From: Pseudomonas sp. PGPPP3 | GTDB taxonomy: Bacteria; Pseudomonadota; Gammaproteobacteria; Pseudomonadales; Pseudomonadaceae | Assembly (NCBI GenBank): GCA_002256055.1 | Contig: NKIE01000031.1 | Span: forward strand, 5,602-13,468 | Direction of reading: 5' to 3' | DNA length: 7,867 nucleotides | Shown here: positions 1 to 5,926 of the stretch, in pieces | How positions within the stretch are numbered: the stretch's first letter is position 1 | Layout of the letters: every line of letters begins with the position of its first letter | Program-made: the position numbers and the translations under genes | The notes under the pieces: model-generated | Seen by the model: only the letters and a program-made list of their open reading frames with translations | Database searches by the model: none | What the model was told of the DNA's origin: nothing

Positions 1-39
1 ACGCCACTCCAATGGGCACGTTGTCGGAGATTTGTCCTT

Positions 40-1017
40 ATGCACCCTACGCTGCCCCTGCTCAATGCCTTGAATTTCCCCAGCCTGCGCCGCGGGCCGG
101 TCGAGGCGTTGCAGGTCAACCTGACCTACCGCTGCAACCAGCGCTGCCTGCATTGCCATGTGAATGCTGGGCCGACGCGCACCGAGAGCATGACCGATGC
201 CAGCTTGGCGCTGCTGCTGCAAGTACTCGACGCCCATCCGGTGCAGACCCTGGACCTCACCGGCGGCGCGCCGGAGCTGCACCCGCGTTTTCGCGAGCTG
301 GTCAGTCACGCGCGGCGCGGCGGCATCCGCGTCATCGACCGCTGCAACCTGAGCATCCTCAGCGAACCAGGCCAGGACGATCTGGCCGCGTTCCTGGCCG
401 CAGAGGGTGTCGTGATCAGCGCTTCGCTGCCCTGCTACTCGCGCGAGCGGGTCGACCAGCAACGCGGTGACGGCGTGTTCGAGACCAGCATCGCCGGCCT
501 GCGCCAACTCAATGCGCTGGGCTATGGCATTGAGGGTTCGGGGTTGCTGCTTAACCTGGTCTACAACCCCCAGGGGCCGAGCCTGCCACCGCCGCAACAA
601 GCCCTGGAGCAGGACTACAAGGCGCATTTGCAGGAAGATTTCGGCATCCAGTTCAACCAACTGCTGACCATCACCAACCAACCGATTTCCCGGTTTGGCA
701 GCACCCTGGTCAGCAAGGGCCAGTTCAACGGCTATATGCAGTTGCTGCGTGACAACTACCGCGCCGACAACCTCAAGACCGTCATGTGCCGCAGCCTGGT
801 CAGCGTCGACTGGCAGGGTTACCTGTATGACTGCGACTTCAACCAGATGCTCGAACTGCACCTGCAATTGCCTGCCGAAGCGGTGTTGGCCCGTGACCGA
901 GCGCACCTGAGTGACCTGCTCAACAACCGCTTCGACGGTAATCCGATTGTCACCCGTGACCATTGCTACGCCTGCACCGCCGGACAAGGCTCCAGTTGCT
1001 CGGGCGCCTTGGGCTGA
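40..1017 (+). CDS. arsS: Arsenosugar biosynthesis radical SAM protein ArsS
   Basis: This 325-residue protein is a full-length member of the ArsS family, cytosolic iron-sulfur enzymes that transfer a 5'-deoxyadenosyl group from S-adenosylmethionine to dimethylarsenite, giving the first arsenosugar precursor. Seen directly: the radical SAM cluster motif CNQRCLHCHVNAGP with the CxxxCxxC cysteines at 32, 36 and 39; the SAM-binding GGAPE at 75-79; the family stretches VIDRCNLSIL (98-107), SLPCYSRERVDQQRGDGVF (129-147), NLVYNPQGPSLPPP (172-185), NQPISRFGS (213-221), MCRSLVSVDW (249-258) and YDCDFNQML (263-271); and the C-terminal cysteine block CYACTAGQGSSCSG (309-322). Other cysteines at 102, 132, 250 and 265 fit the family. 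Some relatives are described as selenoproteins; here there is no in-frame TGA before the real stop. The start is set by GGAGA at 26-30, nine bases ahead of the ATG. It is the first visible gene of the operon and no promoter can be judged upstream. The assignment is strong; activity on arsenic is inferred from the family. Confidence 0.95.
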   Translation: MHPTLPLLNALNFPSLRRGPVEALQVNLTYRCNQRCLHCHVNAGPTRTESMTDASLALLLQVLDAHPVQTLDLTGGAPELHPRFRELVSHARRGGIRVIDRCNLSILSEPGQDDLAAFLAAEGVVISASLPCYSRERVDQQRGDGVFETSIAGLRQLNALGYGIEGSGLLLNLVYNPQGPSLPPPQQALEQDYKAHLQEDFGIQFNQLLTITNQPISRFGSTLVSKGQFNGYMQLLRDNYRADNLKTVMCRSLVSVDWQGYLYDCDFNQMLELHLQLPAEAVLARDRAHLSDLLNNRFDGNPIVTRDHCYACTAGQGSSCSGALG

Positions 1018-1046
1018 AACAAGCGCCGAATGATTGCTTGCCACAT

Positions 1047-1066
1047 GGGTGGGCACCAACCCACTC
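1047..1066 (+). other. Intercistronic hairpin between arsS and the flavoprotein fusion
   Basis: In the 71-base gap after arsS, GGGTGGG (1047-1053) can pair with CCCACTC (1060-1066) around a CACCAA loop. This gives a seven-pair stem with one G-U pair. No T-run follows, so it is not an intrinsic terminator. It lies just before the AGGA (1073-1076) of the next gene, where it could affect translation or mRNA stability. The function is unproven, and a stem of this size could arise by chance in GC-rich DNA. Confidence 0.3.
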
Positions 1067-1088
1067 CACAACAGGAACTCACCGCCCC

Positions 1089-3230
1089 ATGACTCTGCGT
1101 AAAAGCCTGCTGCTCGGCCTGATCCTGCTCTTACTGGGCAGCTTTTTTGCCTTTGACCTCGGCCAGTACCTGACCCTGGCCAGCCTCAAGGCCCAGCAAA
1201 GCGCCCTGCAAGCCCAGGTGGCGGCCGATCCGTGGCTGGCCGCCGGGGCGTTTTTTGCCGTGTATGTGGCCGTCACCGGCCTGTCGCTGCCCGGCGCCAG
1301 CCTGATGACCCTGGTGGCCGGCGCCCTGTTTGGCCTTTGGCAAGGCTTGTTGATTGTGTCCTTCGCCTCCACCCTGGGCGCGCTGTTGTCGATGTTCAGC
1401 AGCCGTTTTCTCCTGCAGGACTGGGTGCAGCAGCGCTTCGGCCAGCGCCTGGCGGGCATTGAGGCCGGGCTGGTGCGGGACGGCGCCTCTTACCTGTTTG
1501 CCCTGCGCCTGGTGCCGGTGTTTCCGTTCTTTCTGATCAACCTAGCCATGGGCCTGACCAAGCTGCCGGCGCGCACCTTCTGGTGGGTCAGCCAGCTCGG
1601 CATGCTGCCCGGCACCTTGGTTTACGTGAATGCCGGCCGCGAGTTGGGCCAGGTGGACTCCATCGGCGGCATCCTATCGCCAGGTTTGCTCGGTGCCTTT
1701 GTCCTGCTTGGGGTGTTTCCGCTGCTTGCGCGCAAGCTGCTGGATCGTCTGCAGGCCCGGCGTGTGTATCAGGGCTGGGACAAACCCAAGCGTTTTGAGC
1801 GCAATCTACTGGTGATCGGCGGCGGCAGTGCCGGCCTGGTCAGCGCCTACATTGCCGCAGCGGTAAAGGCCGAGGTCAGCCTGATCGAAAAACACCAGCT
1901 CGGTGGCGACTGCCTGAACACCGGCTGCGTGCCCTCCAAAGCTCTACTGCGCTCAGCCAAATTTGCCGCCGAGCTGCGCAAAGCCGAGCAGCTTGGTTTC
2001 AGCAAAGCCCACGCCGAGGTGGATTTTGCGGCGGTGATGCAGCGTGTGCAGCGGGTGATCACTACCATTGAGCCCCACGACTCGGCCGAACGTTACACCG
2101 GCCTGGGGGTTGAGATGCTGGCCGGCAATGCCCGCCTGACCTCGCCATGGTCGGTCGAGGTCAACGGTAAAACCCTGACCAGCCGCGCCATCATCATCGC
2201 TAGCGGCGCTCGCCCCCTGGTGCCTGCCCTGCCCGGCCTGGAGCTGATTGAGCCGCTGACCTCGGACAACGTCTGGGCCCTGCGCGAACGGCCGGCGCGC
2301 TTGCTGGTGCTGGGTGGCGGGCCGATTGGCTGTGAGCTGAGCCAGGCCTTCCAACGCCTTGGCAGCCAGGTCACCCAGGTGGAAATGACCGAGCGCCTGC
2401 TGGTACGCGAAGACCCTGAGGCCAGCGCGGCCTTGATCCAGCAGTTGCGCCTTGAAGGCGTGGATGTACGCCTGCAGCACCAGGCACTGCGGGTAGTCGT
2501 GCAGGACGGAGAGAAACAACTGATCTGCCTCGACCGGGTCAACCAACAGGAAGTGGCTATCACCTTCGACCAGTTGCTGTTGGCCCTCGGCCGAGTGGCC
2601 AACACCCAGGGCCTGGGCCTGGAAACCCTCGACCTCAAGTTGCGCGCCAACGGCACCCTGGAAACCGATGAATACCTGGCTACACGCTTCCCCAACATCT
2701 ACGCCTGCGGCGACGTGACCGGACCTTATCAGTTCACCCATGTGGCTGCGCACCAGGCCTGGTATGCGGCGGTGAATGCGCTGTTTGGCGATTTCAAGCG
2801 CTTCAAAGTGGATTACCGGGTAATCCCCTGGGCCACCTTCACCGACCCGGAAATCGCCCGTGTCGGCCTCAACGAACAGGACGCCAAGGCCCAGGGCATC
2901 GCCTATGAGGTGACCCTCTTCGCCATCGATGACCTCGACCGGGCGATTGCCGACGAGGCCGCCCATGGCTATATCAAGGTGCTCACGGTACCCGGCAAGG
3001 ACCGCATCCTCGGTGCCACCATCGTCGGCGAACATGCCGCCGAACTGCTGACCGAATACGTGCTGGCGATGAAGCATGGCCTGGGCATGAACAAGATTCT
3101 CGGCACCATTCACACCTACCCGACCCTCAGCGAAACCAACAAGTACGCGGCCGGTGAGTGGAAGCGCGCCCACGCCCCCCAAGGCTTGTTGCGCCTGGTG
3201 CAGCGCCTGCACGCTTGGCGTTTGCGATGA
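1089..3230 (+). CDS. TVP38/DedA-like membrane domain fused to a MerA/Lpd-like FAD-dependent disulfide oxidoreductase
   Basis: A 713-residue two-part protein. Residues 1-225 are a multi-pass membrane domain of the TVP38/TMEM64 (SNARE-associated, DedA-like) family. Hydrophobic segments lie near 5-22, 49-70, 72-99, 138-157, 160-180 and 196-215, and the family core is seen in RLVPVFPFFLINLAMGL (140-156). Residues 238-700 are a class I pyridine nucleotide-disulfide oxidoreductase: FAD-binding GGGSAG (244-249), redox-active pair in GGDCLNTGCVPSK (C275, C280), NAD(P)-binding GGGPIG (409-414) with acidic E432 after the second strand (suggesting NADH), the second FAD motif ACGDVTG (539-545), and a dimerisation domain from about 577 ending in HTYPTLSE (675-682). 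The residue before the proline is Tyr677, where lipoamide dehydrogenase and glutathione reductase have the catalytic His. MerA's C-terminal Cys pair and N-terminal metal-binding domain are absent, so neither Lpd nor true MerA activity is supported. The reading frame is open back to 963, but the ATG at 1089 has AGGA at 1073-1076 and starts the first membrane helix. Likely role, inferred: a membrane-held reductase serving the arsenic pathway. Confidence 0.85.
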   Translation: MTLRKSLLLGLILLLLGSFFAFDLGQYLTLASLKAQQSALQAQVAADPWLAAGAFFAVYVAVTGLSLPGASLMTLVAGALFGLWQGLLIVSFASTLGALLSMFSSRFLLQDWVQQRFGQRLAGIEAGLVRDGASYLFALRLVPVFPFFLINLAMGLTKLPARTFWWVSQLGMLPGTLVYVNAGRELGQVDSIGGILSPGLLGAFVLLGVFPLLARKLLDRLQARRVYQGWDKPKRFERNLLVIGGGSAGLVSAYIAAAVKAEVSLIEKHQLGGDCLNTGCVPSKALLRSAKFAAELRKAEQLGFSKAHAEVDFAAVMQRVQRVITTIEPHDSAERYTGLGVEMLAGNARLTSPWSVEVNGKTLTSRAIIIASGARPLVPALPGLELIEPLTSDNVWALRERPARLLVLGGGPIGCELSQAFQRLGSQVTQVEMTERLLVREDPEASAALIQQLRLEGVDVRLQHQALRVVVQDGEKQLICLDRVNQQEVAITFDQLLLALGRVANTQGLGLETLDLKLRANGTLETDEYLATRFPNIYACGDVTGPYQFTHVAAHQAWYAAVNALFGDFKRFKVDYRVIPWATFTDPEIARVGLNEQDAKAQGIAYEVTLFAIDDLDRAIADEAAHGYIKVLTVPGKDRILGATIVGEHAAELLTEYVLAMKHGLGMNKILGTIHTYPTLSETNKYAAGEWKRAHAPQGLLRLVQRLHAWRLR

Positions 3231-4315
3231 GCGCACGCTTTGACCTGCTACTGGCCGGCGCCGGCCACGCCCATCTCGGTGTGCTGCGCCGCTGGGCCGA
3301 GCCGTCGGCCCGGCACAACCGCCCGACGGGTCGCATCGGACTGCTGAGTGCCGATGGCCATGCCTGGTATTCGGGCATGCTGCCGGGCTTGCTCAGCGGC
3401 CGTTATCAGTTGCCAGAATGCCGTATCGAACTGGACGCCCTGTGCCACGCCGCCGGCGTTGAACTGCTGATCGGCCAAGCCACTGGCCTGGACAGCGCCA
3501 GCCAACAGCTGCAACTCAGCGACGGCCGCGCGCTGGACTACAACTATCTGTCCCTCAACCTCGGCTCCCTGCCGGCCATGCCGGTGCAACACGGCAGTGG
3601 CATGCAGGTGCTGGCGGTAAAACCCTTCAGTGCTTTTATCCAAGGCTGGCAGCACTGGCAAAGCACGCCACAACCACTGGCAATCCTCGGTGGCGGTGCC
3701 GCCGGCGTGGAGTTGGCCCTGGCTATAGCGGCCAAGGTGCCGACAGTAACCCTGCTGACCAGCAGCACCCTGCTCAGCGGACATCCGCCGGCGCTGCGCC
3801 AGCGCGCCCTCAAGCACCTGGCCCGGCGAGGCGTTCGCATACAGGAACATTGCCCGGTCGAGGCCATTGTTTATGAGCAGTTGCTCAGCCATGGCCGTTC
3901 GGTCTGGCAGGGCCATCGCCTAATCGTTGCCAGCGGCGCCAGCGCCCTGCCCTGGCTGGCCGACAGCGGCCTGGCCTGCGATGAACAGGGCTTTGTGCAG
4001 ATCAATGCGCAGTTGCAGAGCACCTCCCATAGCAATGTCTGCGCCGTCGGTGACTGTGCCAGCCTGGCCCACAGCCCGCACAACGGTGTGTATGCCGTGC
4101 GCCAGGGGCCGGTGTTGGCGCAGAACCTGACGGCCTTGCTGCAAAGCCAGCCGCTGCAAACCTTTCGCCCGCAACGCCGCGCCCTGGCCCTCCTCGCCAC
4201 CGGCGATGGCGGTGCGCTGGCCTGTTGGGCCGGGATCACCGGCGAAGGCCCGCTGTTCGGCCATTGGAAAGACCATCTCGATCGCGGCTTTATGCAGCGC
4301 CACCGTATTCCTTAA
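3227..4315 (+). CDS. Stand-alone FAD-dependent oxidoreductase of the SelD N-terminal fusion family (NDH-2-like)
   Basis: A 362-residue soluble flavoprotein with the two-dinucleotide-fold layout of type II NADH dehydrogenases. It matches the family usually described as the N-terminal half of selenide, water dikinase (SelD) fusions. Diagnostic pieces are the FAD-binding LLLAGAGHAHLGVLRRWA (7-24), SADGHAWYSGMLPGLLSGRY (41-60), the second nucleotide-binding GGGAAGVELA (155-164), and the C-terminal FAD motif CAVGDCAS (272-279). There is no SelD domain: the protein ends at RHRIP after a short conserved tail (GHWKDHLDRGFM, 345-356), the usual junction region. The family's reaction is not known to me. 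It has no CxxxxC redox pair, so it probably passes electrons from NAD(P)H to a small molecule or quinone. The ATG overlaps the previous stop as ATGA (3227-3230), pointing to translational coupling with the membrane flavoprotein. Longer in-frame starts from 3158 exist but encode a Pro/Ala/Arg-rich stretch inside the preceding gene and were not chosen. Confidence 0.85.
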   Translation: MSARFDLLLAGAGHAHLGVLRRWAEPSARHNRPTGRIGLLSADGHAWYSGMLPGLLSGRYQLPECRIELDALCHAAGVELLIGQATGLDSASQQLQLSDGRALDYNYLSLNLGSLPAMPVQHGSGMQVLAVKPFSAFIQGWQHWQSTPQPLAILGGGAAGVELALAIAAKVPTVTLLTSSTLLSGHPPALRQRALKHLARRGVRIQEHCPVEAIVYEQLLSHGRSVWQGHRLIVASGASALPWLADSGLACDEQGFVQINAQLQSTSHSNVCAVGDCASLAHSPHNGVYAVRQGPVLAQNLTALLQSQPLQTFRPQRRALALLATGDGGALACWAGITGEGPLFGHWKDHLDRGFMQRHRIP

Positions 4316-4348
4316 CTTATTTTCAGCTCATCACCCGCGAGGCCCGTC

Positions 4349-5299
4349 ATGCTCGAATCGGTACAGAACTACTACGGCAAGGTCCTACAACACAGCAACG
4401 ACCTGAAAACCAGCGCCTGCTGCGATGTTTCCAGCATGCCCGACTGGCTTAAACCGCTGCTGGCCAAGCTGCACCCGCAGGTGACCGAGCGTTACTACGG
4501 CTGCGGCCTGGTCGCCCCCGCCGTGCTGGAAGGCGCACGGGTGCTGGACCTCGGCAGTGGCTCCGGACGCGACTGCTACCTGCTGGCGCAATTGGTGGGC
4601 CACCAAGGCCAGGTGGTTGGCGTGGACATGACCGTCGAGCAACTGGCGGTGGCCAACGCCCATCTGCAGTACCACGCCGAGCAGTTCGGCTTTGCCAATG
4701 TCGAGTTCCGCCAGGGCTATATCGAAAACCTCGACGCCTTGGGCTTGAGCGATGCCAGCTTCGACGTGATCGTCTCCAACTGCGTGATCAACCTCTCGCC
4801 GGACAAGGACAGCGTGCTGCGCGAGGCCTATCGCCTGCTGAAGAAAGGCGGCGAGCTGTACTTCAACGACTTTCACAACCTGGCCAAGCGCCACGGCTTT
4901 GCCGACCCGCGTCTGGTGGAAGACCGGCCGATCGCCATCACTGACCCCAAACTGGCCGCCAAACTGGGCAATACACGTTTCTATTCCGCCACTTACCGGC
5001 TGTTCAAACTGGATGACCTGGAGCCGGCCTGCGAAGACCACGGCCAGGCGGTGATCTATCACGGCGGTATCGCCGATGCGCCCCACACCTTCGTCCTCGA
5101 CAAGCACCATCACATCGAAACCGGCAAGGTCTTCCCGGTGTGCGGCAACACCTACCGCATGCTGCACGACAGCCGCTTCGCGCCGTACTTCAGTTTTATT
5201 GGCGATTTCAGCCAGCACTTCGGCATCTTCCAGGGCTGCGGCTCGGTGCTGCCTTACGACAATGACAACGGCACCGCCAACCTAGGCGCCTGCTGCTGA
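4349..5299 (+). CDS. arsM: CmArsM/AS3MT-type arsenite methyltransferase homologue lacking the third-cysteine segment
   Basis: A 316-residue SAM-dependent methyltransferase. ArsM enzymes methylate As(III) stepwise; in arsenosugar makers the dimethyl product feeds ArsS. Seen: the N-terminal [11 protein letters not shown] with C24/C25, [10 protein letters not shown] with C52, SAM motif [16 protein letters not shown] (65-80), [14 protein letters not shown] (89-102), and [12 protein letters not shown] (143-154). The C-terminal half is of the eukaryote/CmArsM type: [19 protein letters not shown] (223-241), [13 protein letters not shown] (260-272), HFGIFQGCG (290-298), ending in a Cys pair (315-316). 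C24 and C52 match the first two conserved cysteines of characterised enzymes. Oddly, KKGGELYF (165-172) runs straight into [12 protein letters not shown] (173-184). Relatives have about 30 more residues there, ending in GEC-[LS]GALYW, which carries the third As-binding cysteine. The fourth cysteine also seems missing at [10 protein letters not shown] (211-220). The frame is intact on both sides. GAGG at 4339-4342 sits six bases before the ATG. Family membership is firm; normal As(III) methylation is doubtful. Confidence 0.88.
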   Translation: MLESVQNYYGKVLQHSNDLKTSACCDVSSMPDWLKPLLAKLHPQVTERYYGCGLVAPAVLEGARVLDLGSGSGRDCYLLAQLVGHQGQVVGVDMTVEQLAVANAHLQYHAEQFGFANVEFRQGYIENLDALGLSDASFDVIVSNCVINLSPDKDSVLREAYRLLKKGGELYFNDFHNLAKRHGFADPRLVEDRPIAITDPKLAAKLGNTRFYSATYRLFKLDDLEPACEDHGQAVIYHGGIADAPHTFVLDKHHHIETGKVFPVCGNTYRMLHDSRFAPYFSFIGDFSQHFGIFQGCGSVLPYDNDNGTANLGACC

Positions 5300-5315
5300 A
5301 TCGGGAGACCGCACG

Positions 5316-5789
5316 ATGAAGGTTCTGTTTCTGTGCACCGCCAACAGCTGCCGCAGCATCCTCAGCGAGGCGGCCTTCAACCATTTGGCACCAGCCGGCA
5401 TGCGCGCCTACAGCGCCGGCAGCGCACCCAGCGGCGTGGTGCATCCGCTGAGCCTGCACACCCTAAGCAACGCAGGTATCGACACCACTGGCCTAGCCAG
5501 CAAAGGCAACGAGGCGCACCTGACGCTGGCGCCTGACTACGTCATCAGTGTTTGCGGACGCGCCGCGCAACAGCCTTGCCCGGCCTACTTCGGCAGCAGT
5601 ACGCGCTTGCATTGGGGGCTGGATGATCCCGCCGAGGTACACGGCAACAGCCACGAGGTGGAAGCCGCCTTCGCCGCTACCCTGGCGCAGATCGAGCGGC
5701 GTTTACAGGTGTTTTTCGCCTTGCCCTTTGCACAACAAAGCCCGGCACAACTGCTGCCGCAGTTGCTCGCCATCGGCGAGTTGCCGTGA
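5316..5789 (+). CDS. arsC: Arsenate reductase ArsC, low-molecular-weight protein tyrosine phosphatase type
   Basis: A 157-residue cytosolic enzyme of the LMW-PTPase-like arsenate reductase fold, which reduces As(V) to As(III) by a relay of cysteines. The anion-binding loop CTANSCRS (7-14) gives the nucleophile C7 and R13. YSAGS (32-36) and HP (43-44) are family positions. VISVCGRAAQQPCP (76-89) supplies C80 and C88, spaced much like the relay cysteines of staphylococcal pI258 ArsC (Cys82/Cys89). HWGLDDPA (99-106) carries the general-acid aspartate. Length is normal for this group, with a slightly extended hydrophobic C-terminal tail. One deviation: G81 stands where many relatives have Asp in a VCD motif. 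The start follows the arsM stop by 16 bases, with GGGAG at 5303-5307 well placed ahead of the ATG. As the last gene of the ars operon it would supply As(III) to the methylation/adenosylation route. Whether electrons come from thioredoxin or glutaredoxin cannot be told from sequence alone. Confidence 0.92.
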   Translation: MKVLFLCTANSCRSILSEAAFNHLAPAGMRAYSAGSAPSGVVHPLSLHTLSNAGIDTTGLASKGNEAHLTLAPDYVISVCGRAAQQPCPAYFGSSTRLHWGLDDPAEVHGNSHEVEAAFAATLAQIERRLQVFFALPFAQQSPAQLLPQLLAIGELP

Positions 5790-5847
5790 CGGCGCCAAGG
5801 GGCTTTAACCAGTCAGCAAATTGATAAAAAACAACCCAACCAAGGCT

Positions 5848-5862
5848 TGTGGCGCTGCCACA
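5848..5862. repeat. Inverted repeat in the gspC promoter region
   Basis: TGTGGC (5848-5853) and GCCACA (5857-5862) form a perfect six-base inverted repeat around GCT, followed at once by the palindrome AGCATGCT (5862-5869). It ends seven bases before the extended -10 TG. It could be an operator for a regulator of the secretion operon or a weak hairpin. It lacks the T-run needed for an intrinsic terminator of the ars operon. Confidence 0.35.
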
Positions 5863-5868
5863 GCATGC

Positions 5869-5877
5869 TGTTATGAT
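5869..5877 (+). promoter_or_regulatory. Putative extended -10 sigma-70 promoter for gspC-gspD
   Basis: TGTTATGAT is a near-consensus extended -10 element: TG at 5869-5870, then TATGAT at 5872-5877. TTGTGG (5847-5852) could act as a weak -35 with a long 19-base spacer, but extended -10 promoters need little -35 contact. An A-rich stretch at 5821-5832 could work as an UP element. Transcription would begin near 5884, leaving a leader of about 43 bases before the gspC start. No experimental support is visible. Confidence 0.5.
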
Positions 5878-5915
5878 CGGGCCCGCGATCCACCCCGGAC
5901 AATAAAAACAGCAGT

Positions 5916-5919
5916 GGAG
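5916..5919 (+). promoter_or_regulatory. Ribosome binding site that fixes the gspC TTG start
   Basis: GGAG at 5916-5919 is seven bases before the TTG at 5927. An in-frame TAA at 5903 rules out any start upstream of it. The next in-frame ATG, at 6002, would cut away most of the membrane anchor. This makes the rare TTG the best start. Confidence 0.65.
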
Positions 5920-5926
5920 TGTCGAT

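Noticed and set aside
12..470. 152-codon + strand frame overlapping the start of arsS
   Set aside because: Its translation is a Pro/Ala/Arg-rich out-of-frame reading of arsS. The arsS frame contains the radical SAM motif and is preceded by GGAGA.
963..1088. Longer N-terminus for the membrane flavoprotein starting inside arsS
   Set aside because: The added 42 residues are basic and unconserved in character and overlap the essential C-terminal cysteine block of ArsS. The ATG at 1089 begins a normal membrane helix and has its own AGGA.
1089..3230. Calling the flavoprotein a mercuric reductase (merA)
   Set aside because: It shares the GGDCLNTGCVPSK core, but has no N-terminal metal-binding domain, no C-terminal vicinal cysteines, and no mer genes near it.
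1953..3236. 427-codon open frame on the - strand opposite the flavoprotein fusion
   Set aside because: It is antisense to a gene with clear FAD, NAD and redox motifs. Its translation is low-complexity Gly/Gln/His/Val-rich with no recognisable domain, a usual shadow in GC-rich coding DNA.
4385..5218. 277-codon open frame on the - strand opposite the ArsM homologue
   Set aside because: It is the mirror of a strongly conserved methyltransferase frame. It shows no family motif, and the composition is Val/Ala/Gln/His-rich as in other antisense shadows.
5783..5815. Possible intrinsic terminator after arsC
   Set aside because: Only a four-pair stem (GCCG/CGGC, 5783-5793) and a GGCGCC palindrome are visible, with no T-run. 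I cannot support a terminator, so read-through into gspC is possible.
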